A stretch of 63,766 nt of DNA, taken from contig PLAH01000184.1 of NCBI GenBank assembly GCA_003134045.1, forward strand, positions 97,425-161,190, given 5' to 3'. Origin of the DNA: Gammaproteobacteria bacterium (GTDB lineage Bacteria > Pseudomonadota > Gammaproteobacteria > Steroidobacterales > Steroidobacteraceae). The notes below the pieces were generated by a model. It saw only the letters and a list, made by a program, of their open reading frames with translations, was not told the origin of the DNA and did not search any database. Below are positions 25,946 through 34,030 of the stretch, one piece after another. A program made the translations under genes and the position numbers. Position 1 is the stretch's first letter. Every line of letters begins with the position of its first letter.

Positions 25946-26153
25946 TCCGAACCTGCGCCACAGAGCGCGCCACCGCTCCGCGAATTGCGACGTTGGTCAA
26001 CGTCGCGAGGCAGGGTTTCCCCACCATCGATCGCTGTGTCGTGCGCCGCGCGTGCCAGCTGATGGGTGCGCACAGTCAATCCGTGGGAGAGGAACTCGCG
26101 CGCTTTCGCGATCATTTGTCGGGTCAATCACCGCAGGCTGAGTCCAACAATTC
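25946..26153. other. Gene-free stretch before an EAL remnant
   Basis: Several short frames overlap here, none with a convincing start or composition. Because an EAL-domain fragment follows immediately, this stretch probably contains further scrambled remains of the same c-di-GMP phosphodiesterase gene, but I cannot identify a conserved motif in it. Confidence 0.4.
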
Positions 26154-26261
26154 ATGCGGACTCTGCAGGAGCTGGGATGCCAGTTCGCGCTGGACGACTT
26201 CCGCACCGGCGCGAGTTCACTTGCCTATCTGAAAGACTTGTCGGTGGACTGGTGCTGGTGA
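26154..26261 (+). pseudogene. Fragment of an EAL-domain c-di-GMP phosphodiesterase
   Basis: A 35-codon frame encodes MRTLQELGCQFALDDFRTGA followed by SSLAYLKDLSVD and a stop. ELGCQFALDDFRTGASSLAYLK is the central EAL-domain signature (consensus LGxxxALDDFGTGxSSLxYL, with DDF supplying catalytic aspartates); the conserved glycine is changed to arginine. Nothing of the flanking domain remains. A scar of a lost phosphodiesterase gene. Confidence 0.75.
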
Positions 26262-26280
26262 CATTCACCGTGCCGAGTTG

Positions 26281-26547
26281 CTAAGGGTGCGGCGGGGTTC
26301 CCGCCTCGTCGGCCGTCTCTTTCTCGGCCTTCGCGTTCTCGCTTTCGGTTTTGGTGACATCCTTGCAATTCTTCTTCATGTCTTGCTTCGGCATGCCACC
26401 GTCGCTGGCTTTCTGCTTGGCCATGCAGTCCTTCATCATTTGATGCTTCGTCGGGGCGGGCTGCGCCGCGGGCTCATCGGCCCGCGCCTGCGCCGAAGCA
26501 CAGGCGAGCGCGGCGGCCAACATCAAGGAAACGATCGAGCGATTCAT
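26281..26547 (-). CDS. Small exported PsiF-repeat-like protein
   Basis: An 88-residue protein with a signal peptide ([21 protein letters not shown]) followed by a lysine/methionine-rich mature part containing paired cysteines ([25 protein letters not shown]), the layout of the PsiF repeat. GAGGAG seven bases upstream of the ATG at 26547 decides the start over earlier ATGs. Function of PsiF-like proteins is unknown; the E. coli homologue is phosphate-starvation induced. Confidence 0.7.
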   Translation of the reverse strand: MNRSIVSLMLAAALACASAQARADEPAAQPAPTKHQMMKDCMAKQKASDGGMPKQDMKKNCKDVTKTESENAKAEKETADEAGTPPHP

Positions 26548-26675
26548 GGCGATCTCCTCAAGACAGGTCGCAATCATATCGGCTATGCGTTCCGGGTTAT
26601 GTCGGCGCACGTCCTACATCGGATCGTACTGATTGCTCACATCGAGGGCGGGGGATCGACGCTAGAGTTGGGCAC

Positions 26676-26858
26676 ATGCTCATACTCACGAGACGGGCCG
26701 GCGAGACGCTACGCATCGGCGACGATATCGAGGTCACCGTCATGGCGGTGAACGGCACCCAGGTTCGCATCGGGATCAAGGCCCCGCGCGACGTGGCCGT
26801 CGATCGCGAAGAGATCGCCGAACGCAAGCGGCGCGATCGAGAGGGCGAAGCCAAATAG
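26676..26858 (+). CDS. csrA: Carbon storage regulator CsrA
   Basis: RNA-binding post-transcriptional regulator of carbon flux, motility and biofilm formation. 60 residues beginning [20 protein letters not shown]-contact residues Leu4 and Arg44 (in VDREEI) are kept, while the usual histidine before Arg44 is aspartate. The leader contains GGA triplets at 26621 and 26653, which could permit autoregulation as in E. coli, though the surrounding hairpins are not evident. Followed 14 bases later by a structured element. Confidence 0.95.
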   Translation: MLILTRRAGETLRIGDDIEVTVMAVNGTQVRIGIKAPRDVAVDREEIAERKRRDREGEAK

Positions 26859-26872
26859 GCGCCGAGACGGGG

Positions 26873-26931
26873 GTTGATCGCGCTCATCTTTTGAGCACAC
26901 AATGAGGCACTAGCAGAGTCTCCCGATCAAC
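26873..26931 (+). ncRNA. Candidate three-way-junction RNA in the csrA 3' region
   Basis: Outer stem GTTGATCG (26873-26880) pairs perfectly with CGATCAAC (26924-26931). Inside are two hairpins: GCTCA-TCTTT-TGAGC (26882-26896) and GAGGC with GTCTC (26904-26908, 26918-26922; one G-U pair, nine-base loop). No uridine run follows, so it is not a standard intrinsic terminator. It could protect the csrA 3' end, act as an sRNA, or be a regulatory element of the redoxin gene at 26988. Structure seen by eye only; no known family recognised. Confidence 0.45.
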
Positions 26932-26987
26932 GCCAATAAAGGACCAGGGCTTGCCGCGGTTTACCACCGGAGAGCCGGCCGGCAATC

Positions 26988-27488
26988 ATGACAGCGTCGC
27001 TCTCCTTGGCACCCGAATTGCTGGTGCACACGTGGTTCAATACGGAACGTCCGTTGCCCTTGTCCGCTATGCGAGACCGGGTCGTGGTGCTCGTGGCATT
27101 CCAGGTGCTGTGCCCCAAATCGATCGCCGTCGGCATTCCGCAGGCCCAGCGCATATTTGACACTTTCGAACCCAGCGATGTCGCGGTCATCGGCTTGCAT
27201 GCGACATTCGAGCATCACGAAGCGTACAACGCGTCGACGCTCAAATCATTCATCCAGGAATATCGCTTGAAGTTTCCGATCGCGCTCGACCAGCCGAACC
27301 CGGCCGGGCCGATTCCGCTCACGATGGAACATTACAAAATGCGCGGTACGCCCAGTCTGATATTGATCGACCGGCAGGGTCTGATACGCAAACACGCCTT
27401 CGGCCCCGTGGACGATCTACGCATCGGAGCGGAAATCGGAGCGCTCACTCAGGAGTCGCGGGCGCTCGCGCGCAGCTCCGCCGCTTGA
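26988..27488 (+). CDS. Thioredoxin-fold redoxin with a single cysteine
   Basis: A 166-residue cytoplasmic protein of the AhpC/TSA-TlpA type fold: a beta strand VVVLVAFQVLCPKSIAVGIPQ where the active-site CxxC should be, a middle segment with GLHATFEHHEAYNASTLKSFI, and the cis-proline loop MRGTPSLILIDRQG. The motif is CPKS, so the second cysteine is serine (Cys42, Ser45). It therefore cannot do dithiol exchange like thioredoxin; it may use a one-cysteine mechanism or be a binding protein. No signal peptide. Confidence 0.75.
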   Translation: MTASLSLAPELLVHTWFNTERPLPLSAMRDRVVVLVAFQVLCPKSIAVGIPQAQRIFDTFEPSDVAVIGLHATFEHHEAYNASTLKSFIQEYRLKFPIALDQPNPAGPIPLTMEHYKMRGTPSLILIDRQGLIRKHAFGPVDDLRIGAEIGALTQESRALARSSAA

Positions 27489-27800
27489 GGACGCCATGGC
27501 CGCCGCGCGCTGCGGCGTCGCTCGAATGGCGTCCTATCCCCGGAGCGCCCAGGCATCGCCGCGTTCTTCGGACGGTAGCACCCGTTGTTATCCTCGTGGG
27601 AGCCGCAGCATCGGCGGTTTGTCATATTCTGCGCCGCATTGCAGCAGGATTGCCTGATTTTGTCCGGCTAGTGTCATTCGCCCGGCGACGCTATACGATA
27701 CGGGGTCTCTTCGGCGGGACAAGTTTGTTGCATTGCGTTATCTCGGTTCTGTGACCGGATACTCATTCACGGGCGGCTGCGCTCATCGCGGGGAAGGCAT
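27489..27800. other. 312-base intergenic stretch
   Basis: Lies between the redoxin gene and the hypothetical gene before eutB. A frame of 89 codons crosses it but has the arginine-rich composition of a chance frame. I see no rho-independent terminator, no B12-riboswitch box and no strong promoter. It must contain the promoter of the 27801-31636 gene group if that group is an operon. Confidence 0.5.
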
Positions 27801-28244
27801 TTGGGCGACTCAATCGGGATTTCGTGCAAATTGGCTTTGGAACAACGTGCCGCACTGGAACACCTGCTGTTTTTCAACGTCAATCAGCACCGCGTTCGGC
27901 TGGGGATCCAGCAATCCATCGAAATGTATGGTGTTCCAGAGATCTACGAGCATGAGGGCGGCCTGCGCATCCGCGTAGGCGACATCGAGGGCGTGCAGAC
28001 TCTGTTCGCCGTTTCCGACACGGGCCGACCGCTCGGCGTAGCGGTTTTCGTAAGATTGGTGCACGAGCGATTCGTCGTGCTGCATCTCGGGGTGGAACCT
28101 CGCCTGCGATCCTCGCTCGACGTGAACACACCCGTCCTGCTCAAGCTCATGCACGCCATTCGCAGCACCGCGCGGCGCACCCGCGGCGTGGACCGTATCG
28201 AATTGGTCTACAAAGAGCGCCATGCCGTGCGCTTGAACGTCTGA
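27801..28244 (+). CDS. Hypothetical protein upstream of eutBC
   Basis: A 147-residue protein I do not recognise. The middle (GVPEIYEHEGGLRIRVGDIE, then TLFAVSDTGRPLGVAVFVRL, FVVLHLGVEP) has an alternating strand/helix pattern reminiscent of the acetyltransferase (GNAT) fold, but no acetyl-CoA motif is clear. The start is uncertain: the TTG at 27801 follows GGGGAAGG by only three bases, and a second TTG lies at 27834. It is 25 bases before eutB and probably co-transcribed. Confidence 0.55.
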   Translation: MGDSIGISCKLALEQRAALEHLLFFNVNQHRVRLGIQQSIEMYGVPEIYEHEGGLRIRVGDIEGVQTLFAVSDTGRPLGVAVFVRLVHERFVVLHLGVEPRLRSSLDVNTPVLLKLMHAIRSTARRTRGVDRIELVYKERHAVRLNV

Positions 28245-28269
28245 ACGGCGGCGCGACGCATCCCGCCTG

Positions 28270-29670
28270 ATGGCGACCTATGCGCGGGTGCTCGGAGCCG
28301 AGCGTCATCTGTTCGAGGATCTGCGATCCGTCCTGGCCTGCGCCTCGGCGCGGCGGTCAGGCGATGAGCTGGCGGGTCTTGCGGCATCGAGCGACGCACG
28401 GCGGGTCGCCGCGCGCTACGTGCTGGCGGACATTCCGCTCAAACGCTTTCTGAACGAAACGGTGGTCCCCTATGAAAGCGACGAGGTAACCCGGCTCATC
28501 CTCGATACGCACGACCCGCCGGCGTTTGCGGCGGTGAGCCATATGACGGTCGGCGACTTCAGGGACTGGCTGTTGTCCTATGAGGCGGACACCGTTGCCC
28601 TGGGGGCGCTCGCACCGGGGATCACGCCGGAGATGGCGGCGGCGGTCTGCAAGTTGATGCGCAATCAGGATCTGATCGCCGTTGCCGCCAAATGCCGCGT
28701 GGTGTCGAGTTTTCGCAGCACGCTCGGGCTTGCCGGCCATCTGGGGAGCCGACTGCAGCCCAATCATCCCACGGACCATCCGGATGGCGTTGCGGGTTCG
28801 GTCCTGGACGGACTGCTGTTCGGCATGGGCGACGCGGTCATCGGCATCAATCCAGCCACCGACAACTTGAGCAACACCATCGTGCTCTTGGAACTCCTGG
28901 ATGCGGTGCGCTCGCGGTACGATATCCCGACTCAGTCGTGCGTCCTTGCACATTTGACCACCACCTTACGCGCCATCGAGCTGGGTGCACCGGTGGACCT
29001 GGTATTCCAATCCGTCGCCGGCACCGAGCGGGCGAACTCGGGGTTCGGCGTCACTCTCGCCCTGCTCGCGGAAGGCAAAGCGGCCGCCGAATCTTTGCGC
29101 CGCGGTACCGTCGGCAACAACGTGATGTATTTCGAAACGGGTCAGGGCAGCGCCCTATCCGCGGGCGCGCATCACGGGGTGGATCAGCAGACATTGGAAG
29201 CCAGAGCCTATGGCGTGGCCCGCGCCTATGCGCCGCTGCTCGTCAATAGCGTGGTCGGATTCATCGGCCCCGAATATCTCTACGACTCGAAGCAGATCAT
29301 CCGCGCAGGGCTCGAGGACCATTTCTGCGGCAAGCTGCTCGGCCTGCCCATGGGATGCGACGTGTGCTATACCAACCATGCCGAAGCGGATCAGGATGAC
29401 ATGGACTCGCTGATGACCTTGCTCGCCGTGGCGGGAGTCAATTTCCTGATTGCCGTCCCGGGCGCAGACGACGTCATGCTCAACTATCAAAGTCTTTCGT
29501 TCCACGACGTGCTGGGACTGCGGCACTTGTTGAATCTGCAGCCGGCGCCGGAGTTTGCGGCTTGGCTGTCGCGCATGGCGCTGCTCGATGACCGTGGGCG
29601 TCTCGCACCGCCGCCGATCTCGAATGCTTTGGTGCTGCAGGAGGCGAATGTCGCGTCAAGACGTCGATAG
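28270..29670 (+). CDS. eutB: Ethanolamine ammonia-lyase large subunit
   Basis: Catalytic subunit of the adenosylcobalamin-dependent enzyme that splits ethanolamine to acetaldehyde and ammonia. 466 residues, normal length, with the family features: MATYARVLGAERHLFEDL at the start, GLAGHLGSRLQPNHPTDHPDG, FGMGDAVIGINPATDN, the substrate-binding region FQSVAGTERANSGFGV and TGQGSALSAGAHHGVDQQT, and the KLLGLPMGCDVCYTNHAEAD stretch. Overlaps eutC by 23 bases. No microcompartment shell, eutA reactivase or ethanolamine permease is in the window, so this is a stand-alone catabolic pair. Confidence 0.97.
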   Translation: MATYARVLGAERHLFEDLRSVLACASARRSGDELAGLAASSDARRVAARYVLADIPLKRFLNETVVPYESDEVTRLILDTHDPPAFAAVSHMTVGDFRDWLLSYEADTVALGALAPGITPEMAAAVCKLMRNQDLIAVAAKCRVVSSFRSTLGLAGHLGSRLQPNHPTDHPDGVAGSVLDGLLFGMGDAVIGINPATDNLSNTIVLLELLDAVRSRYDIPTQSCVLAHLTTTLRAIELGAPVDLVFQSVAGTERANSGFGVTLALLAEGKAAAESLRRGTVGNNVMYFETGQGSALSAGAHHGVDQQTLEARAYGVARAYAPLLVNSVVGFIGPEYLYDSKQIIRAGLEDHFCGKLLGLPMGCDVCYTNHAEADQDDMDSLMTLLAVAGVNFLIAVPGADDVMLNYQSLSFHDVLGLRHLLNLQPAPEFAAWLSRMALLDDRGRLAPPPISNALVLQEANVASRRR

Positions 29671-30403
29671 GCTCTGGCAGCGATTTACCAGCGTCACCCG
29701 CGCGCGCATCGCCTTGGGACGGGCGGGCGACGCCCTGCCGACCCAGCGGCTGCTCGAATTCGCATATGCCCACGCCAGCGCGCGCGATGCCGTGATGGCC
29801 CGGGTGGACTTCGGAGCACTGGCGGGTGAGCTCAAGCCCACGGCGACTCTGCAAGTGCGGTCGGCCGTGCACGATCGGTCCGGCTACCTGCGGCGTCCCG
29901 ACCTCGGCCGCGTGCTGGCCCAGGACTGCGTGGAACGGTTGCCCGCCGGACCTTTCGATGCCGTGTTCGTCATCGCGGATGGCTTGTCGGCGAGCGCGGT
30001 GCAGACGCACGCGGTGCTCACGTATCAGGCAATCGCCGCGCTGCTGCCCGGTTGGCGCTTAGGTCCCGTGGTGCTGGCGGAACAGGCGCGGGTCGCGCTG
30101 GGCGATGACATCGGCGGCCGGATGCGTGCTGCGATGGTGGTCATGCTGATCGGCGAGCGTCCCGGCTTGAGCGTCCCCAACAGTTTGGGGATCTACCTCA
30201 CGTACGGGCCCCATGTCGGCCGCTCCGATGCGGAGCGCAATTGCATCTCGAACATTCATGCCGACGGTTTGTCGTACGCCGCGGCGGCGGGAAAACTCGA
30301 ATGGCTGATGACGCGCGCGCGAGCGCTGCAGCTGACCGGCGTCGGGCTCAAAGAAGACGCACCCGGCGCCGCGCAGAAACCACTGGACAGTGACCGGCGC
30401 TAA
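29648..30403 (+). CDS. eutC: Ethanolamine ammonia-lyase small subunit
   Basis: Partner of EutB, helping bind B12. 251 residues from the ATG at 29648 (MSRQDVDRLWQRFTSVTRAR), inside the end of eutB; an earlier in-frame ATG at 29555 would give an extension read from eutB's own sequence. Family motifs IALGRAGDALPTQRLLEFAYAHASARDAV, IADGLSASAVQTHA and RPGLSVPNSLGIYLTYGP are present. Confidence 0.96.
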   Translation: MSRQDVDRLWQRFTSVTRARIALGRAGDALPTQRLLEFAYAHASARDAVMARVDFGALAGELKPTATLQVRSAVHDRSGYLRRPDLGRVLAQDCVERLPAGPFDAVFVIADGLSASAVQTHAVLTYQAIAALLPGWRLGPVVLAEQARVALGDDIGGRMRAAMVVMLIGERPGLSVPNSLGIYLTYGPHVGRSDAERNCISNIHADGLSYAAAAGKLEWLMTRARALQLTGVGLKEDAPGAAQKPLDSDRR

Positions 30404-30454
30404 TTGCGATGCTCGGACCATCACAACTGACGACCATAACTTGAGGGATACTCG

Positions 30455-31000
30455 ATGCCTAAACTGACCCTTCGCCGCGTCGCGGTGCTCGCCTCGACGC
30501 TCGTGATGAATGCGGCTGTATTGAACCTCGCCCACGCGGCCGACGTCGTACGGACGCCGTTGCCGAACGGCAGTGACTTTCCGATTTCGCTCGCGGTCAC
30601 CGTACCGGCGGGATTCGACACGGTCTATGTCAGCGGTGCGCTGCCGCAGATGGTCGACAAAGAGGCGCCGAAGGGCAGCATCGAGGCTTATGGAGATATG
30701 GAGACGCAGACTACGAGCGTCCTGACGCAAATCAAGGCCACCCTGGCGCAGCTGGGTTTGGGCATGGGCGATATCGTGAAAATGACCGTGTTCATGGCGG
30801 CCGACCCGACCAAGGACAACAAGCTCAACTTTCCCGGATTGATGGCGGGCTACACGAAGTTCTTCGGTACGGCGGACCAACCGAATAAACCGGCCCGCAG
30901 CGCCGTGCAGGTGGCCGCCCTCGTGGCCCCCGGCGCACTGTTGGAAATCGAGGTCATCGCGGTCAAGCCGCATGAGGCGCCGAAGAAAGGCAAGCACTAG
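30455..31000 (+). CDS. RidA family protein with signal peptide
   Basis: 181 residues. A signal peptide (about 1-28, ending LNLAHAAD) is followed by a YjgF/YER057c/UK114 trimeric domain: VYVSGALPQMVD, TSVLTQIKATLAQLGLGMGDIVKMTVFM and PARSAVQVAALVAPGALLEIEVIAV, with the conserved arginine in PARS that in RidA binds the 2-aminoacrylate carboxylate. Export to the periplasm is unusual for canonical RidA, which detoxifies cytoplasmic enamines, but is seen in some subfamilies. Next to eutBC and tag; role unknown. Confidence 0.82.
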   Translation: MPKLTLRRVAVLASTLVMNAAVLNLAHAADVVRTPLPNGSDFPISLAVTVPAGFDTVYVSGALPQMVDKEAPKGSIEAYGDMETQTTSVLTQIKATLAQLGLGMGDIVKMTVFMAADPTKDNKLNFPGLMAGYTKFFGTADQPNKPARSAVQVAALVAPGALLEIEVIAVKPHEAPKKGKH

Positions 31001-31018
31001 CCTGGAAGGACAGGCTGC

Positions 31019-31636
31019 GTGGCAAACGATGCCGACCGGCGGACCCTGGGCGCGCAGCGTCACGCCGACGGCAAGCGCCGGTGCGCGTGGTGCCCGGCGG
31101 ACCCATTGTACGTCGCCTATCACGATGACGAATGGGGAATCGCCGTGCACTCGGATCGGCATCTGTTCGAAATGTTGTGCCTGGAGGGCGCTCAGGCGGG
31201 TTTGAGCTGGCTGACCATTCTGCGCAAGCGGGAAGGCTATCGCGCGGCATTCGATCGATTCGACGCCGAGAAGATGGCCCGTTACGGTGACGCGAAGCGC
31301 AAGCGTCTGTTGCTGGATCCGGGCATCGTTCGGAATCGGCTCAAAGTCGACGCGTTCATCGGCAACGCCCGTGCGTATTTGAAGATTCGCGAACGCCCCG
31401 GCGGCTTCGACCAATACATTTGGCAGTTCACCGACGGCAAGGTCGTCCGCCGGCGACCGCTCCATCTCGGCAACATCGCCCCCTCCACCGCACAGAGCGA
31501 CGCCATGAGCAAAGATCTCAAACAACAGGGCTTCCGATTCGTGGGTACGACGATTTGCTACGCCTTCATGCAGGCGGTGGGAATCGTCGACGAGCACCAG
31601 CGCTACTGCTGGGTGGCGAACCGGGCTCGCGCGTGA
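31019..31636 (+). CDS. tag: DNA-3-methyladenine glycosylase I
   Basis: Base-excision repair enzyme removing 3-methyladenine. 205 residues from the GTG at 31019, which has GGAAGGA upstream. Family signatures are RCAWCPADPLYVAYHDDEWG (zinc Cys and His), FEMLCLEGAQAGLSWLTILRKR, and the C-terminal zinc ligands in VDEHQRYCW. The first 20 residues are an extension compared with E. coli Tag. Probably the last gene of the plus-strand group beginning at 27801. Confidence 0.93.
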   Translation: MANDADRRTLGAQRHADGKRRCAWCPADPLYVAYHDDEWGIAVHSDRHLFEMLCLEGAQAGLSWLTILRKREGYRAAFDRFDAEKMARYGDAKRKRLLLDPGIVRNRLKVDAFIGNARAYLKIRERPGGFDQYIWQFTDGKVVRRRPLHLGNIAPSTAQSDAMSKDLKQQGFRFVGTTICYAFMQAVGIVDEHQRYCWVANRARA

Positions 31637-31673
31637 GCGCCGCGATGCGGGGTGGGGGGTGGCGCCGTGATCG

Positions 31674-32378
31674 TCACGGCTTGCCGATCGACTGCGCCGT
31701 CTGCCCAAAGAGTATTTTCTTTGCTTCCTCGCTCATGAGCGCCCCGCCGTTGTTGAAAATCGGCGCCAGTTCGTAGGCGCGGACCGTGGCGGGGCGCGCC
31801 TTGATGGTCTCGAACCATCGCTTGACGTGCGGGAAGTCGCAGAGGCTCTGGCCTTGCGCTTCGTGCGGCACCACCCACGGATACGCCGCCATGTCGGCGA
31901 TGGAATAGGCGCCGGCAATGAACGGGCGCGCCGCGAGCCGCTTGTTCAGCACCCCGTAGAGCCGATTCGTCTCCTTGACGTAGCGTTCGATGGCATAGGG
32001 CATCTTCTCTGGTGCGTAACGCGCGAAATGGTGGTTCTGACCCGCCATTGGACCCAAGCCTGCCACCTGCCAGAAGAGCCACTCTATCGTCTCGGTTCGA
32101 CCGCGAATTTCCATGGGCAGGAATTGTTCGCTCTTCTCGGCAAGGTAGAGCAGGATCGCGCCGGACTCGAACACCGAAATGGGCGGCCCGCCGTCCAGCG
32201 GAGTGTGATCGACGATGGCGGGCATTCGGTTGTTCGGCGAGATCGCAAGGAACTCGGGTTTGAATTGTTCACCCTTGCCGATGTTCACCGGCACCACGCG
32301 ATAGGGCATGGCTGTTTCCTCGAGAAACAGGGCGACCTTGTGGCCGTTGGGCGTCGGCCAGTAATACAAATCGATCAT
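31674..32378 (-). CDS. Nu-class glutathione S-transferase (YfcG/YghU-like)
   Basis: 234 residues. The thioredoxin-like N-terminal domain (MIDLYYWPTPNGHKVALFLEE) carries the TPNGHKV signature of the Nu class, whose members have glutathione-dependent disulfide reductase activity; the helical C-terminal domain contains AGAYSIADMAAYPWVVPHEAQG. Start ATG at 32378 overlaps the stop of the gene upstream by four bases (ATGA), so it is the third gene of a minus-strand operon starting at 33957. Confidence 0.9.
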   Translation of the reverse strand: MIDLYYWPTPNGHKVALFLEETAMPYRVVPVNIGKGEQFKPEFLAISPNNRMPAIVDHTPLDGGPPISVFESGAILLYLAEKSEQFLPMEIRGRTETIEWLFWQVAGLGPMAGQNHHFARYAPEKMPYAIERYVKETNRLYGVLNKRLAARPFIAGAYSIADMAAYPWVVPHEAQGQSLCDFPHVKRWFETIKARPATVRAYELAPIFNNGGALMSEEAKKILFGQTAQSIGKP

Positions 32379-33343
32379 CGTTGATCCTCCGGAGGGTCGA
32401 GCGGCATGTCGAATTCGCGCAAGATGGCGATGTACACATCCTCTTCACGTGGCATTGCGCGCATTTTCCTCACTTGCGAGCGGGCGCGGAGATTCCTCAG
32501 CCGCGGCGACGCAGGCTCGTCGGATTGATTGGCCGCCGCCGCGCGCCATTCGAGCAATCGTCGCCGTTCCGCGATCATACGCGACTCTTTGGCATCCGAC
32601 GGCGTCAGCCGTTTCTGGATCGCGAACCCCACCAGTTGCGCCATGATGGTATCGGCCCGCTGCATGGTCTTCGACAACGTGAGGCAGTCCTCGCGGCGCT
32701 CCGGCGTGGCCGTGCTATCGCGGCAGGCGTTGATGAGCGGTGAGAACGACGGCAAGAGCACCGCGTCGGCGATCCCTTTCGCCTCGGCCAGACGCGCCAG
32801 ATCCGAAGTCAGATAGTGCGCCGGTAGATGCGCGCGCGCGCGTTTCAACGCATCGAACATCATGACGGCGGTTCGATTGGCATAGAGATCGAAATGTGCG
32901 CCTTCGGCCATCGACGCCAGTACCCGATCCACTTCGGTGGTATCCCGGTCCTTCTGCGCCACGGCCAGTGTGGGCAGCCACGCCGCACTGTTGTCCGCGG
33001 CGACCCAGCGCATGGTGGTCGCCGCATCGCGCACGTCGCAGCCGGGCGCGTAGGTGCAGAGTTGCAGGCGCAGCCAGCTGATTGCGGGATCGTTCGGAGC
33101 GCGCTCGCTCGCTTTCACCGCCAGATCGAGCGCGGCGGCGGCTTTGGCGGATTCCACCTTTGGACGCGGCGATCCTAAGAACGTGAGAGCCGCCGCAGTG
33201 GTGAGCGATCCGGCATCGCCGCGCGCGGCCAGCGTTCGCGTCGCCGCGGCTCGCCACGCCGGGTACGCGTCGGTGCCGCCGGCCAGTGCAGAAGCGGCAT
33301 GCAGCAACGTGAGCGCAAGCACTATGACGCACTGCTTGACCAT
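32375..33343 (-). CDS. Exported hypothetical protein, 322 residues
   Basis: Start at the ATG 33343 (MVKQCVIVLALTLLHAASALAGG), which gives a clean signal peptide; the frame is open upstream but only as a shadow of the DUF502 gene. The mature part is alanine-rich and helical, with repeats suggestive of a TPR-like solenoid (KAAAALDLAVKASERAPNDPAISWLRLQLC) and cysteines at CTYAPGCD, CRDS and DCLT. The function is unknown. Six bases separate it from the DUF502 gene and it overlaps gst. Confidence 0.72.
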   Translation of the reverse strand: MVKQCVIVLALTLLHAASALAGGTDAYPAWRAAATRTLAARGDAGSLTTAAALTFLGSPRPKVESAKAAAALDLAVKASERAPNDPAISWLRLQLCTYAPGCDVRDAATTMRWVAADNSAAWLPTLAVAQKDRDTTEVDRVLASMAEGAHFDLYANRTAVMMFDALKRARAHLPAHYLTSDLARLAEAKGIADAVLLPSFSPLINACRDSTATPERREDCLTLSKTMQRADTIMAQLVGFAIQKRLTPSDAKESRMIAERRRLLEWRAAAANQSDEPASPRLRNLRARSQVRKMRAMPREEDVYIAILREFDMPLDPPEDQR

Positions 33344-33348
33344 GCAGC

Positions 33349-33957
33349 TCAAGGGGTCTTGGTTCGACTGCCGGCGGTCAGGCCCGCCGTGATCGCCAGC
33401 CTCATGGCGTCCTCGACCGAGATGTCGAGCGGCTGTATGCGGTCGCGAGGCAGGTACAGGGTATAGCCGCCGAGGGCGTAGCTCAGGGGAAAGTAGACCG
33501 TCACCCAGTCTTGGCCGCCGTGGGCTTCGAGCGCCGCGGGCACGTCCTCGCGGGTGACGAAACCGATGGCGCGAACGTCGGCAAAGCGCGCCAGCACCAC
33601 GCGCTGCAAATCGCGTTTGTCGCCGCTCGCGGACGGCAGCAGGCTGACCACGTCGCGAAATCCGCCGTACAGCGTTTTGACGACGGGGATCCGGCCCAGG
33701 AAATCGTCCCAGTACTTGAGGAATATCTTGCCGACATAGGCGTTGACCAGACTGCCCACGGCCAGCAGCAGAAAAAATCCCGTGATGAGCCCGAGCCCGG
33801 GCCAGTAATGTTCGGGGCTCACGATATTCAAGGCGATGAGGGCCCGGCGCAGCCAGCCCTCGACGGTGTTCACCAGCCACCAAATCACATAGACCGTCAG
33901 TGCCAGGGGCAGCACGGTTACCAGCCCGCTCATCGTCAGCGTAAAGATCTTGCGCAT
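33349..33957 (-). CDS. DUF502 family inner-membrane protein
   Basis: 202 residues with two transmembrane segments (about 8-29, LTMSGLVTVLPLALTVYVIWWL; and 52-75, YWPGLGLITGFFLLLAVGSLVNAY) and a soluble C-terminal domain with the DUF502 features VVKTLYGGFRDVVSLL and IGFVTRED, then FPLSYALGGYTLYLPRDRI. No molecular function is established for the family. First gene of the operon with the exported protein and gst. Confidence 0.85.
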   Translation of the reverse strand: MRKIFTLTMSGLVTVLPLALTVYVIWWLVNTVEGWLRRALIALNIVSPEHYWPGLGLITGFFLLLAVGSLVNAYVGKIFLKYWDDFLGRIPVVKTLYGGFRDVVSLLPSASGDKRDLQRVVLARFADVRAIGFVTREDVPAALEAHGGQDWVTVYFPLSYALGGYTLYLPRDRIQPLDISVEDAMRLAITAGLTAGSRTKTP

Positions 33958-34030
33958 GCGCCAATCATCTCACACCGCAGGACCGAAGCGCCGCAACCCT
34001 GCCGCGTGTAAGCTTCGACGCTTTCGCAGC

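Noticed and set aside
27489..27800. Possible B12 riboswitch before the eutBC group
   Set aside because: The gap has no recognisable B12 box or cobalamin-aptamer stems.
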